From Ectobius pallidus (taxonomy: Eukaryota; Arthropoda; Insecta; Blattodea; Ectobiidae), in the NCBI GenBank assembly GCA_964059195.1, contig CAXKWD010000003.1:200594174-200658173 (forward strand): a stretch of 64,000 nucleotides of DNA, given 5' to 3'. Positions 1 through 11,353 of the stretch are shown here, one piece after another. The notes beneath the pieces are model-generated. The model was not told where the DNA came from. It saw only the letters and a list, made by a program, of their open reading frames with translations, and did no database searches. How positions within the stretch are numbered: the stretch's first letter is position 1; each line of letters begins with the position of its first letter. The position numbers and the translations under genes are program-made.

Positions 1-664
1 TCAATACCTTTACTTAGGGATCTGGATAAAAGAGGAATTGAAGCCACAGGGGCAATGAGAGCCAATAGAATTGGGAAAGAGTACGATATGACCAACAGTG
101 ATGAAGAAAACACCACAGGGTACATACGACTTCCGGTCTAATGACACAAGCAACGTCCTCGTTACTAGATGGAATGATGATAGTGTGGTGAATGTGGCTA
201 CTAACTTTGATAAAGTTTTACCAACTCGCCAGGTATCTCGCTACTCACAAAAGCAAAAAAGCGAATTAGTGTCGATCAACCACAGTCATCCAAAACTATA
301 ATACACACATGGGAGGCTTTGACAGAGCTGACCAAAACATTTCTTTGCACCTTGTATCAATCAGAGGCAAGAAATGTTATTTCCCTAACGTTGTACTGTT
401 GCTGAACAAAATGTGTGGCAACTTTGCCGGCAAGATGGCAGTAAATTAGATCATCTATACTTTCGCCGAAGACTAGTCACTACTATTTTGAAGTCAAATA
501 GAAGAGTGGCTTCAAGAGGACGGCCATTGGGTTCATCAAAGGCTCATCCTCGGTTAGAAAAATTGGAGCATTATGTTGCCGACCTACAACCAGACAGTGT
601 TACAGAGAAAAAAAACAGCTCCATTGCTGACAATGCCACAAGAAAGCTACAAATCAGTGCGTGA
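1..664 (+). pseudogene. piggyBac transposase C-terminal fragment, frameshifted
   Basis: Pieces in three successive frames spell a piggyBac (PGBD-like) transposase: a RANRIGKEYDM segment near 55-100, KGTYDFRS-like text at 98-301 (GTYDFRSND, then a VATNFD block), then YNTHMGGFDRADQNISL at about 300-410, which carries the conserved D of the MGGxDxxDQ catalytic motif, then a WQLCR...RGRP tail at 413-664. At least two frameshifts and one internal stop make it non-functional. The active protein would be a cut-and-paste DNA transposase acting at TTAA. Family assignment rests on the MGGFDRADQ and GTYDFRS motifs. Confidence 0.85.
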
Positions 665-952
665 AATGTGTTTTGTCACTTCGTGTAACATGTTTCGTTG
701 CTTATCACACAAAGCAAAGTGAATAACAACAATAAAGTACTCGAAGAAGTGTATTTAATTATTTTCAGTGATAGGCAAATTTTAATGTGCATTACGCTGA
801 CGTCATTCCAGGAGCATGGGCATTATTTCAGGAAGTATGTAAGTTACAAGAATAAATCTCATTACTGTATGAATCTTTAGTTAAAATGAAGTGTTTTATG
901 CAATTTAATAAAAGAAAACGTGTTAAAAATAATTCCGCGCTATCTGGGTTAA
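1..952 (+). mobile_element. piggyBac-family transposon, 3' half
   Basis: The right part of a piggyBac-type element that enters from the left edge. It holds the C-terminal part of the transposase (1-664), a short 3' region, and a putative right terminus ending in GCGCTATCTGGG at 948, followed directly by TTAA (949-952), the target site of this superfamily. The left end is outside the window, so the TTAA duplication cannot be confirmed. The terminus is called from the GGG-TTAA junction and its distance from the ORF. Confidence 0.7.
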
Positions 953-2119
953 ATCACAGCCACGTCAGCATAAAGGAAGAGAATAACTATATCGGGTCTC
1001 TTTGAAGTTTTAAAACTTAATAAATTTTTTCCTTCAAATCCCAATAATTGCCAGTAATTCAATTGAAATGGGAAGCAGCAATGAAAGTAGTTGTTACATA
1101 TATACATTCGAAATTAGGCTTGAAAAATAATAATTCCTTTATTGCAACCAATGGTTATATCATGATGAATGAGCACTGGTAGAATGATGTATTGCAGGGG
1201 AAACAGGAGCCCCCCCCCCGATAGACAAAGTCAGGAAAAGTAAACTTAAAATATGCAAAGTGACAGCAAGCTAAGTATTACGCCATAAGAATCTTTCATT
1301 TTTACAATTATTGCATAACCTGTCAATAGACCAAGTTAGCGCATTCTCAAGACACAGTATAGAAAATAAAAAAATAATTTAAAAAAATAAAAATAAAATA
1401 TAAGGATTATAGACCAGTCTGATTGATGTTAAATAGAATTAAGACAATATTAGGATTACATTGTTACGTTATACAGTATTACTATTAAAAAATTCATCTA
1501 TGTTATAAAAGGGGGTTTAAATATGCCAATTTTCTGATACGATTCTCAAGAGTGGAGTAACTAAAATCAATTATACCAAAAGTCCCTGTTGATGGATTCC
1601 TGGCCAACCAGTCATGTGCTCTTATCTTAAAGAAATTTACAGGTAAATTTTGATAAATTATTGATAATTTATTAAATAGTGTCTGCCCAATAATTTGACA
1701 GCTATTCAGACATTTTAATAGCCTATGGTGTTGTATATAGATATGGGTATTGGATCTGGTATTATGAAAGTGAATACTGTTTCTACATTGTAGCTCCGGT
1801 AACCTGTTTTTTTTTTATACACTAAATCTGAATAAATATACAGATTAAGTACGGTTAGTATTTTATATTGAGAAAATAATGACTTTTTTTTTTTTTTTTT
1901 TTACCAAATAAGCAGCTGCAGCGATAAATAAAGACAATTTGCACCAGACTGAAGTTGCTTCAGTTGAATCGTTTTAGTCGCATGCTACACGCATAGGCGA
2001 CAAAGCACATGCGACATGGGGAGACAAATCCCGCATGTGGCATTAATGATTTTTGTGGCACATTGTCGCACGCCTACAATCAGGCAACACTAGGATACAA
2101 GTAGCATGCCACATGTCGT
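953..2119. other. no gene seen
   Basis: AT-rich unique-looking sequence with a C10 run near 1211-1220 and a T17 run near 1885-1902. No ORF, splice structure or recognisable repeat was found. Confidence 0.5.
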
Positions 2120-3055
2120 TCAGTGTTGCTTCATTGGAATTGCGCCTTTAGTATTGATGTAGCTTCTTTTATTATTTTCAGTAATTCAGTTGGAATTTCA
2201 TTTCTTGGTGCCTTGTTTGAAGGGAAATTCTCTATTGCTCTTTTGACTTCACTTTCTAAAATTTGTGGTTCTTTTCATTTCTTCTTCTGTAGTTGCATAT
2301 TTGAATAGTTTAGATGTAGGCTTATATTCCTCCCATCTTTTAATTATATCCTTCTTGTCTATTAGTAGCACTTCATCCTTTCCTTTATGTTTCCTGTCCT
2401 TGGTTTGAATTCACTGCATAAATCTTTAATTCATTTAAACATATCCTTTGGATTCTTTTTGCTGTTTTGTTCCATCTTCAAGTATTTTTTTTTATCTGTT
2501 CTTGTCTCTCGGAGTCTCCTTCAGTTGTCTCACCTTTATAAAACTCCTGTTTTCTTTGCCTTTCTTCTTTCCTCTGTTATACATACTGCATTTTCAGTTA
2601 GCCATTTAGAGCGATTCTTTGGGGTTTTCTTGGGAATTATTGAGACCTTCTTTTTTACAACTTCTTTGATTTCATTCCAGATCATTTCTGCATGTTTGTC
2701 TGCTGTTGTGATGGTCTGTATCTCTTTCCCTGCTGCTTTGTTGTACTGTTGTGGGGTACAATTTAAGTTGTATTTGATCTTGGTGATTATTGTTGATATT
2801 CTTCAATCTTACTTTATTTTCCATCACAAGTAACTCGTGATCTGATCTGCAGTCAGCTTCTGTATTTGTTTTTGCTACTTTGATGGTTCTTCTCCATCTG
2901 TGTCTGCCCATGATAAAATCTATTTGGTTTTTATATCTGGCATCAGGGGATGTCCAGGTATGCAAGTAATTCCTGTTAAATGTAAACACTCTAGTTTTTA
3001 AACACAATGATATAAAATTTTTACTTACAGTGAATAGTTAAAAAGTATGTTGCAT

Positions 3056-3088
3056 TACGTTTCGGGTCTTCCCTCGACCCTTCCTCAG
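3056..3088 (-). ncRNA. hammerhead-ribozyme-like motif, left arm
   Basis: Mirror copy of the motif at 3175-3207: CUGAGGA (3088-3082 read on -), stem II GGGUC/GACCC, GAAAC then GUA. This arm keeps the palindromic ACGU at the helix III position; the right arm has UGUA instead. Confidence 0.6.
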
Positions 3089-3174
3089 ATGCCTCCAGAA
3101 TCATACTGATCACAAAACGAGGCGCCAGGCGTGGAAGATTCCTCGTTTTGTGATCAGTATGATTCTGGAGGCAT

Positions 3175-3207
3175 CTGAGGAAGGGTCGAGGGAAGACCCG
3201 AAATGTA
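3175..3207 (+). ncRNA. hammerhead-ribozyme-like motif, right arm
   Basis: CUGAGGA (3175-3181), one spacer A, stem II GGGUC/GACCC closing a GAGGGAA loop, then GAAA (3200-3203) and UGUA. The mirror copy in the left arm (- strand, 3088-3056) reads GAAACGUA, where ACGU is self-complementary and GUA is an allowed NUH cleavage triplet. The extra A between core and stem II recurs in the other copies in this window. Cleavage activity is not known. Confidence 0.6.
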
Positions 3208-3935
3208 ATGCAACATACTTTTTAACTATTCACTGTAAGTAAAAATTTTATAGCATTGTGTTTTAAACTAGAAGACAGTGGAATTCAGGACCAATATGAC
3301 TAATTTTGTAAACACTCTTATTTGCAATGAATAAGTTGCCACCTGCACAATAACTAACTAGGTGCTCACCTCTATCGTTCTTTTTGTCCAAACCATAATT
3401 TCCAACTGGAACTATCGTGTTTCCAACCTTAGCATTAAAGTCCTCTATGACAAACAATATGTCACTTTTGGGAATTTGTAACTTAGTTGTTCATAAAAAA
3501 GGTCTATTCCTACATCTTCCGCATCTGTCGTTGGAGCATACACTTGTATATTCGATACATTCTCTGGCACAGTCTTGATGCGAATGCTTATAATTCTACT
3601 ATTTATAACTTTGTACCCTACTATGGCTTTTGCTATACGTCGTTTTATGCCAGCTCGATTTTGTCTTTTGTGTTCGTGTCCTGCAAAAATATTGTGTAAT
3701 CTTGAAAGTTCACATGTCTTTCCCCTGACCATTTTAATTCAATTCACTACTTCCTAAAATATCTATCTTGTTTGGCACCATTTCTTTTATTACTACCTCT
3801 AGTTTGCCTGTATACAAATTCTCTTTTGTCACATTTGGGTATGCACGTTCATACTTGGGAGTGTGACTTGTTTCTTCATCTCCAGTTGTAGTTGTGGTCA
3901 TATCCTTGATCATAATATTCTCCATCTTGTTCACC

Positions 3936-5095
3936 CTACCTGTAACTATTTATTTCTAGTGTCCGGTTCTAGTAAAGGATCTTTATTTCATTCTTTTCAG
4001 AGTGAAAAAGAGCATGACATCAGTGTTCTACAAAGTGTGATGCAAACTCAAAATACAGATAGAGAAAAAAGCTAGCCCAAGAGAGCAAAAATGGAAAAAA
4101 AAATTGTCTTTTAAAGACAAGGACCAGAAGAAGAGTGGTCAGTGGGAAGCAGGGAATTATGGAGACTTCTAAGGTATTTTAAGGAGTATTTCAGAGATGA
4201 AATGTGGAGCACCATCTCTGAATAAACATGTATTAGGGCTCATCAAGATAACCAAATGCCATTAGGTAGGCCTACGAGTGACCAGATTGTATTTGACTTA
4301 CCGTACCAAATAGTCCAATATTCAAAGTTTTTCAGTGTAGGCCTATTCTTTATTCCAACTTATTATTTACAAATAAAGTATTCAAATTGCTACAATCTGC
4401 CTTCAGTGCATCACTGAATACACATTTTCTGTTAGGCATTTTCACTGTAAATTGTAAACAATCAAATTACACTCAAACTGCAAAATTTAGGACTAACTTA
4501 ATAGGCAGTAACAGGCACAAATTAGAAATGGTGGGGATGGTTGAGCGCTCTGCTCCCTGTGATATTTTTGTTTTAGAAACACGGAAAACAGCCAAATTTG
4601 ATGTTGTATTATTATGTAGACACTATAGATTCCTTATATCTCAATTTGTAAGAAGATTCTAAATGTAAGAAAAATCACTAAAAAGTGGACACACAATTAA
4701 CCTAAAATGGCACTGTGAAATTATGATCTCCTTGCGCTGGACGATGTTCTATTGTTGGACTGGGAGAGCATTGGGTCATGCAGACAATATTCAATGCTGG
4801 AAACCTAAAGATGGAAACATGGTCTCGGTGGCTCAGTTGCTAATCGAGGATTTCTGCGGGCGGCGACGTTTTATGGCTGTGGGCAGAATGCATTTTTAAA
4901 GAAAAAATAAGTTAATGGAAAACCAATTGAAAGTAGCTTAAATCATGCATTCATGCATAAAATCAACATATACCTTGGAGTTTTGCCAAATTCTGCTCCT
5001 AATCTGCTCTAGGAACGATTTTTATTATTTACCGAGAAAATGTTTATGCGGAGACGGCACAAGTCTCACTGAGCGCATTATAAGTTTACATATGC
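3936..5095. other. no gene seen
   Basis: AT-rich sequence. A segment near 4820-4860 (GGTGGCTCAGTTGCTAATCG) resembles the A-box half of tRNA-derived SINEs, but no B box follows. An open frame at 4387-4662 has no recognisable similarity. Confidence 0.4.
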
Positions 5096-5678
5096 CTACA
5101 GTAGGCTATGATTCTCAATTGGATCAGTATTAATGTTCAAAATCAGAAGGCAGAACTGGCCCTTGCTGGATATTGTATATTGTAGTAATAGGTGATGTGC
5201 CTGCATCAAAATTACTCCCTTCCATTGAGCTAGGCACACGATTGCCTCCAGTGTCACGTCACTCTCACTCTCATTAACGCTGCCGGTAGTGATCTCAGAA
5301 AACATCCCTTACTATCGCTAAATGATAATTCTGACACTTCACTGTCACTTTGAATACTTAATTCTTCAGATTCAGAACCTGTAAGACACTTTCTTTTGAC
5401 CATTTTACCGAAAATAAGGGAAAAACACGGAACAAAAAGAGCACACTGTTCACTAGTTATGCACGGCCACTGAAATCCTCTACTAAAATCATCCTGGGCA
5501 CGTGTATTGGGGAATTCCCAAGTCACAGTGGATAAGAGAACATTCTCCTGCCATCTGTTGAAGATTTTAGGGTACTTCATGCATGAGAAGAGCCGGTCAC
5601 ATTATGAGTCGGTCAGAGAACCCATATATGGGTTGTCGTCTTCGAGCCATATATGGGTTTCCGCCCGGGAAGGGTTAA
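5096..5678 (-). mobile_element. piggyBac-like element, 5' end
   Basis: On the - strand the sequence starts after TTAA (5678-5675) with CCCTTCCCGGGCGGAAACCC, the CCC-start expected of piggyBac termini, followed by a repeated CCCATATATGG motif (about 5660-5610). About 270 bp further in is a start codon (5403) opening an acidic Ser-rich N-terminus. The far end of the element is not visible, so the copy is probably truncated. Its terminus differs from the piggyBac copy at the left edge, so it is a separate family. Confidence 0.55.
5254..5403 (-). pseudogene. N-terminal fragment of a piggyBac-like transposase
   Basis: MVKRKCLTGSESEELSIQSD and the following SEVSELSFSDS form a short acidic, Ser/Asp/Glu-rich N-terminus typical of piggyBac transposases. 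The start is the ATG read at 5403-5401. A frameshift near 5260-5290 moves the text to the overlapping frame that ends at 5096 and gives VNESESDVTLEAIV. No catalytic region remains. The call depends on the nearby TTAA-CCC terminus; the protein alone would not be decisive. Confidence 0.45.
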
Positions 5679-5989
5679 TATTGGCCCTGGTTCCCCTTCT
5701 TTCTTTTCCATGAGTCACTGATTTTCCTGGAGAAGGCCACAGAGATGTCAGCAACTGAAAGCTTGGATGTTTATCCCTTCACTCTGCTTATAGCCTGCAA
5801 AATCAATATATTATTAAAATTGTCATTAAGGAAGGCGGAGACTTGATATTAGACTCTTCCTGTGCATTAGCCAGGTGTGCTTCAGTCTAAACCTAATTCT
5901 GTGATAAGGAAGGTATTCATATTACAAATTCCCAAGACTTCAAATGAGATCTCACTTGGATGCACCAAGTTCGAATTCTATGTAAAATG

Positions 5990-6890
5990 AAATTCAGTAT
6001 ACATATTAATACTTACACTGTGGTATTTCGTTTGAAAATAAAATCAGGTAAACTGATATAACAAAGTGCCAGAATGCTTTTGTTTAATCAGTGACAAATT
6101 AATTGCAATTATGATATGGAGAAAATAAGTTATTTTTTATTCTATCTCTGAATTAAGCTGCTGATCAATTCATTAAGCAGAACTTGCAGAAGAACAAAGG
6201 TGTAAAGTTTGATACTTAACCTTAATTCAAACTTGTATACACTGATATACGACATTCTTAAAATAGGCTATATCAACATTTCACAAAATACACAGGCGAA
6301 GAACTCCACTTAATGTACGTAGGCCTAATTATTTCACAGTAATATATCTTCTGTATACAGTATAACAGTATTCAACTTGATCAACGAAATAAACATCTAA
6401 CTAGTTTGGTAAATAATCAAATGCGAAGGGAAATGTCATGGCTAACTGTAATGCAAATTCCAAAGCCCTATATGAACAGTGTAAAACATATGTTGTCAGG
6501 ATAATGATTTGCATTTGTTAAATTCTTTATAACATATTATCATAAAATAGGCACTAAATTGGACATAACTCAGATACCGGTCAACCGACTTGGTCCAATA
6601 TCAGTAGGCTTCTTCCCATGGACATTAAAAATGTGTATACCAAGTTCTGTGAAAATCCGATAAAGCGTATTTGAGTTATCGTGCCTTTAAAATACACTAA
6701 ATTGGGTTTTACTCCAGTACCGGTCAACCAATTTGGTCCAATATCAATAGGGTTCTTCCCACGAACATTATAAATGCATATACCAAGTTTCTTGAGTTAT
6801 CGCGTGTGCAGACGGATGGACAGACATTTTCCCATCCCCCACACAGTCTCATAAAGTACCATACTGGCACTTACTAAATTACCGGTAGAT
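5990..6890 (+). repeat. dispersed repeat, copy 1
   Basis: Its mirror image recurs at about 13540-14150. Shared landmarks are CCAGAATGCTTTTGT, the AATTAATTGCAATTATGATA region, a GTACGTAGGCCTAATTATTTCA block, and the ACCGGTCAACC...GGTCCAATATCA segment, present twice here (about 6560-6690 and 6700-6830) as an internal direct duplication. No protein-coding potential is seen. The class is unknown, perhaps a non-autonomous DNA element. Confidence 0.6.
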
Positions 6891-7467
6891 TAAGAACAGA
6901 AAACAAGTTGTGTACTGCAGCACTAAGAGAAACCACCCACTCATCCCAATGGATTGAATGTTTGCATCCACAGGATTTTGCGGTAATATCTGCACCTGTG
7001 CATGAAAGTAATATAATAGTAAAAATACATGATTTTTTTCAGAAAATGTTTAGTATTACTAATAAATTTTCTTAAAAAATACAACTGGTGAAAATTTATA
7101 CCGACTTTCTCCCTATCATATTGCTCATTATGAAGTAGCCATTTTAGCTCGACCGTGATGCTTCTACACGGTTGCCATTCACTGCAAAATCCGAACTCCT
7201 GCCGGAACCTCCGCTGGCAGGGATTTCACGATAAGGAACTCCAAGGGGTCTGCCAGCTAGGTGTGGGTAAGCCCCCATACCTGGCAGAGATTTATAAATC
7301 TGAACCTTATATTGTGGTATTCGTTTGAAAATAAAATTACCTGTATATGAAGAACAGAAAACAAGTGCACTCAGAGAAACCACCCCCTCATCCCAATGGA
7401 TTGAATGTTTGCATTCACAGGATTTTGCAGTAATATCTGCACCTGTGCATGAAAGTGGGTACCACAT
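6891..7467. repeat. short direct repeats 6897-7007 and 7350-7460
   Basis: The same roughly 110-bp unit (AAGAACAGAAAACAAG ... CACCTGTGCATGAAAGT) occurs twice in the same orientation. The words GTGGTATTCGTTTGAAAATA before the second copy also occur at 6022, upstream of the dispersed repeat, as if the 0.9-kb repeat had inserted into the first of two tandem copies. Confidence 0.55.
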
Positions 7468-7559
7468 GCACGAATGGAGGTTGAAAGGTGAATGCGATCC
7501 CTAGCACGATGCCAACAGGAGGGATACCACTTCCATTCAGAAATAATCACCATCCATTA

Positions 7560-8080
7560 ATTTTGGGCCAGGGTTTATGAACCAGAAAGCTGAAACATCA
7601 GTGGTCTGCAGAATTGCGCCATGCCGAATTGCCCAGGAGGCAGAAGTTTCATCAGAATTCTTCTCTGTTTGATTTGATGATTGATTGTGAGAGCAGAATG
7701 CTACAGAGGCTTCCTGCTGAGGCAGGTACAACTTGACGTTAGAAAGAAATGTCCTGATCAATTGGACAATGCAGTTATTTTCCATGATGATGCAAGATCA
7801 CATAAAGCAGGGAGTGTCAGGCAGCTACTGCAGCGCTGGGGATGGGAACAGTTGGATACCCACCATACTCTCCTGACTTGTCTCCTTACGACGTCAACCT
7901 CATATGCAATGTAGGCAGTTTGCAACACAGAGGACATTGCAAATACTATGTGGCAACAGATAACCAGATTCCCACATAAGGAGAAAAATGGTGATGCAAA
8001 TGATATTCAGCCTCCCAGATCATTAGCGGCATGTTGTGAATGTTGTGGGAGACTACTTTGAGGGCTTTCAGAATGGGTAT
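7560..8080 (+). pseudogene. mariner-family transposase C-terminal fragment
   Basis: Degenerate mariner text: a W-rich piece at 7560-7690, then VRKKCPDQLDN, the HDDARSHKAGSVRQLL block (7780-7830, equivalent to the conserved HDNARPH motif with one catalytic Asp), GWEQLD, then SPYDVN in a shifted frame (mariner usually has SPDLSPxDY), and a distal RHVVNVVGDYFEG segment near 8030-8070. Several stops and frameshifts. No TIRs or TA duplication could be located, so only the coding remnant is called. Confidence 0.7.
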
Positions 8081-9149
8081 GTGTACTGTGCTGTGCTGTA
8101 ATGAGTGTGAAACATGAAACCAATACTGTCATCTACCTTAATAAATATGTGAAGCACAATGTTGACATGTAGTTCATACCTTGTCCTGTTATTGTTATAG
8201 TTGTCCTGTTTGGTTCCCATACTTCTATATTTAATCAATACATGGCCCATTAATAAAAGAACATTCCCTGATATGCTAAAAAAACCCGTATTATCAGACC
8301 TGCTCACACAAAAAAAAAGGAATAATATCAGTTTTGGTTAACTATAGGCCAATAGCATTGATTTTTATACAGTGAGTCCCACGCAAGAGTTGGCCAGTGA
8401 CGTGGGTTTCTATTGTTAGTGTATTTCTCTAAAAATTGCTTCAATGCAGGACTAGAAAGTTTCTCAAATGGTATATTAGCTCCTACCAAGGCACTGTATA
8501 AATCCATTAAAAACTGATTTGGAGCTCATTTGGTTTTGAAGTTTTACTGACAAAAGATTGGACACTTGATGTGTTTGCTGATTGACGTTGTTTCATCTTT
8601 GTAATGTGTGAAGCAGATGCTACATGCTGTTCAACTTGAAACTTTTTTTAACACTGAACCTGTAATTTAAATTTAAAATATTTGCGAGTGAGCTTTTCAG
8701 CAACAGCAGATACATAATATGGTACAAGTAAAGGGCTCAATGCTTGATTTTAAGGCATTAAGAACGGTTAATGTAAAGGAAAATATGTTAGCACTTACAT
8801 TTTTGTCACAGCAGTCACAATATACATCTCCGTCTGTCCTTAAAAATTCCTTCCCTTCAATCCATTTACGCACAAGTTCTCGGACTTTTCAGAGGAGCCA
8901 TAACAGCTCTTAACAATGCCACACATGTATATCAAACTGACAAATTCAAGCAGTGAACATTCTGTTTAGCAGTTTTCTTTCAATGGAAGGTGGTGGGGGT
9001 CGGCAAGTCAGCATTTTCTTTTGTAGCCTGGTGTATTATATTACTGTTTATTTAGTGTAAACAGTAGTTTGCACTCTCAAATTCATGCAGGTGGCAGACT
9101 GTTGTCAAGTCAATCAATACAACATTTTTACGTTTCTTTGAAAAGCAGA
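8081..9149. other. no gene seen
   Basis: Unique-looking AT-rich sequence with no convincing ORF, repeat or RNA gene. Confidence 0.45.
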
Positions 9150-9540
9150 GAATTTAGGGAGGCACATTCATAATATGCAAAGCTATGCATGGCAACTTTA
9201 TATTATGCACTGAAACCAGAAAATGAGGGTTTATATGCATTGAAAAGTCTGAATATGCTATATTAAACCAAAAAAATCCAAAACATGCATTATGCATGAA
9301 TTTTGCCATAAAAAGGCCGAAAAATGCAAACATGCATGGAAAAAAATGTGAATATTTGGAATCCATAAGTCATGTAATGAGTAACTACAAAGATTGAGAA
9401 GTGTAACCAAAGTATATAAAAACATGCATTTGCATGAAAATCCGGGCTCTAGTGATTACATATTTCTTCTTTAAGCTATTTCCATTCAGCACTCAACACA
9501 ATATGCATTGATTATGAAAAGTTGGCATTAATCTCTCCAC
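9150..9540. repeat. ATGCAT-rich repeat fragment
   Basis: The tract 9170-9440 contains many ATGCAT/TGCATG words. The following stretch 9446-9540 (GTGATTACATATTTCTTCTT ... CATTAAT) recurs in the same orientation at about 34097-34185, so it belongs to a dispersed element of unknown class. Confidence 0.5.
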
Positions 9541-9985
9541 GAGGCAATATCACATAACATATGCTGGAGAAATTAAAATTATATATAGGTAAAGAGGGAA
9601 AATTTTAATTTGTTATACAGAAAGTTCTAAATTTGTTATAATGAATTGTTTTAACATACATTAAATAGGGAAATGGGAAGGGGCACTGCCTTCTATATCT
9701 TACAAGCCATGCTGCTTGAAATCTGGCAACACAGGAGGTAGTCCTATCTGTGGTGGTCTGTGGGAAGCATTTGAATACATTTTTATTGCAGATAATTTTC
9801 TTCATCACAAATACTGACTTTATTTAGGCCAAATCAGAGGGCCTATATTACATAGCCTATACATGTGATATGCATAATAACGTAACGTGCGGTGACTCCA
9901 CATATCTGAAGGAATTCGTAGTTTTCAGTGTCTCCTCATTATACGTTATGATGTCGTGTTTTTTCTTATTTTATTGGTAATAACC

Positions 9986-10381
9986 TCACTTTCCTGTTAG
10001 GCCTGCGAGCTCTGTTATTTGACCCACAACAGAGTCATATTTTATTAAGCTGCTACACTTCTCTGGGTCATTTTGTACCACCACTGAGCTAGTTGTCCCA
10101 GGCTTAATATAACCTAGAACACTGATATCTCTTTTCTTGTCACATGCACTTTGTGGAAGACTACGCCCATAACTGTCACTGAAAAGAATAACTTTGCCTA
10201 ATTCCTTGGGAACACTCAGCTTTCCATTATTTGCTGTCAAATCATTCATTCGTTCATCCTCCGGTGGTGAACTGTGTTGATTCGCCAGCACTTTTGAGGT
10301 TAAGGTTTGAATCCCGTTCATTACCTTCACAAAACTGTAGGAAAACGCTGGTAGTAATATTGGGAGGATAGGAGATTGCAT
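9986..10381 (-). pseudogene. SGNH/GDSL-like hydrolase domain fragment inside MULE-like element
   Basis: Read on -: a Gln/Ser-rich stretch, then KVILFSDSYGRSLPQSAC (about 10230-10180), resembling block I of SGNH hydrolases (GDS in place of SDS), then VLGYIKPGTTSSVVVQND and YDSVV, which matches the beta-strand before block III (usually DxVVIxGGTND); the block itself is lost. Upstream across the insertion (11350-11450) the same reading direction gives VLKEELAGIKEEL, a short coiled coil. This coiled coil plus SGNH layout occurs in ORF1 proteins of some LINEs and in uncharacterised arthropod proteins. The fold call is moderate; the biological source is unknown. Confidence 0.45.
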
Positions 10382-10490
10382 ATATTACGATTTGGCATCT
10401 GCCACATTGAGATGAATTAGGCCTACTGTGAGCAGCTTGATAAAAGTTCATACCAGTATTCAATTTATCTTCAATTCTTCTTTAATACCA

Positions 10491-11353
10491 TCCCAGGTGA
10501 TGACGCAGACACAATCAGATGACGTAGGAGCGAAGATAACACGAATGAACGTGAGAACAGCTGAGGATCCATGGACGAAGTTTGATATGGCGAGTGCGGG
10601 AGAAGAAAATGCAGACAAAGCAACAGGCATTGGAACGAGAGCCAGACGACGTTTGCAGTCTTTTAACTTGGTTACTAATCGACAATAAGCTGGGAGATCA
10701 ACAAAAGCAGCCAAAATTATCACAAAGAAATAATTATAGCCTACGTCCTGTTTCAATAATGGGGAATGATCAGTGTACAACAGTCAGTGCAATTAAAGCA
10801 GTGCGAACACAGCCCGGAAAATTAAATTAAAAAAAAAAAAAAGTGCTAGCTAATGCCAATATCGTGTGTAATGTAAGGTAACTCGATTCAGTGCGCTATG
10901 CTTAAAGGAGTGTTGACAAAAAGGCCAATTTTCAAATACATACGCTATCAGTATGATAAGGTTTATTTAGAAAACCAGTTCATTGTTTTTGAATCCCATA
11001 AAAATGCAGATTATTTATTTAGTAATTTTTTATGGCTTAGGCAAGAGTAATATGAACACAAAATGGTTACATGATGTGAACAGGAAAAAGACATACAAAC
11101 TTAGCTTTAAGGAAAGCACAGATGAAACTTACGCCATTTATTTTATTTTTATTTTTATTTTAAAAAGAATTTCTGAAGTTTCCTTCTGGAATCCAGTTAT
11201 ATTGTTTAGTAGCCTTTTATGCTTACACACACACTTCCACGAAAAATGTGTAAATTGTGTTTTAAGATTGTCTACCGGTAAAACGACAAACGTCGAATCC
11301 GGTAACTCTTTTGTAATTTTTCTTAGTGCAATAAAATATCATATCATATCATA
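10491..11353 (+). mobile_element. retroelement insertion with 15-bp TSD and ATATC tail
   Basis: Flanked by the 15-bp direct repeat TCTTCTTTAATACCA (10476-10490 and 11354-11368). The right end is a GCAATAAAAT stretch followed by tandem CATAT units (11328-11353), a LINE/SINE-type tail, giving + orientation. The body has no recognised protein; a 14-A run at about 10828-10841 may mark an internal tail. The insertion separates two parts of one reading direction of the host ORF (KEELAGIKE before, ELKINTG after), which supports the target duplication. Confidence 0.7.

Larger units (their letters stand above)
2993..3306. mobile_element. Penelope-type inverted 3'-end dimer (foldback) with 12-bp TSD
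   Basis: A 314-bp insertion flanked by the 12-bp direct repeat TGTAAACACTCT (2981-2992 and 3307-3318), splitting the LINE endonuclease. Internally it is a long inverted repeat: the arm from 3003 is the reverse complement of the arm ending at 3260 with only a few mismatches, and the central spacer is about 15-20 nt around 3121-3140. Each arm carries one hammerhead-like core in opposite orientation. There is no ORF. The resemblance to the PLE 3' termini elsewhere in the window suggests an inverted dimer of a PLE 3' end; the family assignment is inference. Confidence 0.7.
2120..3935 (-). pseudogene. non-LTR retrotransposon (LINE) ORF2, endonuclease plus start of RT, decayed
   Basis: Read on the - strand from 3935 downward: an apurinic-type endonuclease domain with IQVYAPTTDAED (about 3530), a VIEDFNAKVGN block (3457-3425, the DFNAK catalytic signature), NDRGEHLVSYC, then NQIDFIM and DCRSDHELL (about 2920-2830), the last carrying the catalytic SDH. 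Downstream (2120-2450) is the linker into the RT with SNKAPRNEIPTEL. Order and motifs match the 'craniofacial development protein 2-like' LINE group. Stops and frameshifts are many, and the copy is split by an inverted-dimer insertion at 2993-3306. Confidence 0.8.

Noticed and set aside
3003..3260. Inverted repeat considered as a Rho-independent-style terminator or miRNA hairpin
   Set aside because: Size, TSD and ribozyme-like cores fit a mobile-element dimer, and the genome is eukaryotic.
7144..7467. 107-codon frame on -, GC-richer than surroundings
   Set aside because: It overlaps the duplicated 110-bp unit and has no recognised motif; coding status not supportable.
10460..10780. Hydrophobic 106-codon frame on -
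   Set aside because: Lies inside the retroelement insertion, antisense to its orientation, with no recognisable domain.
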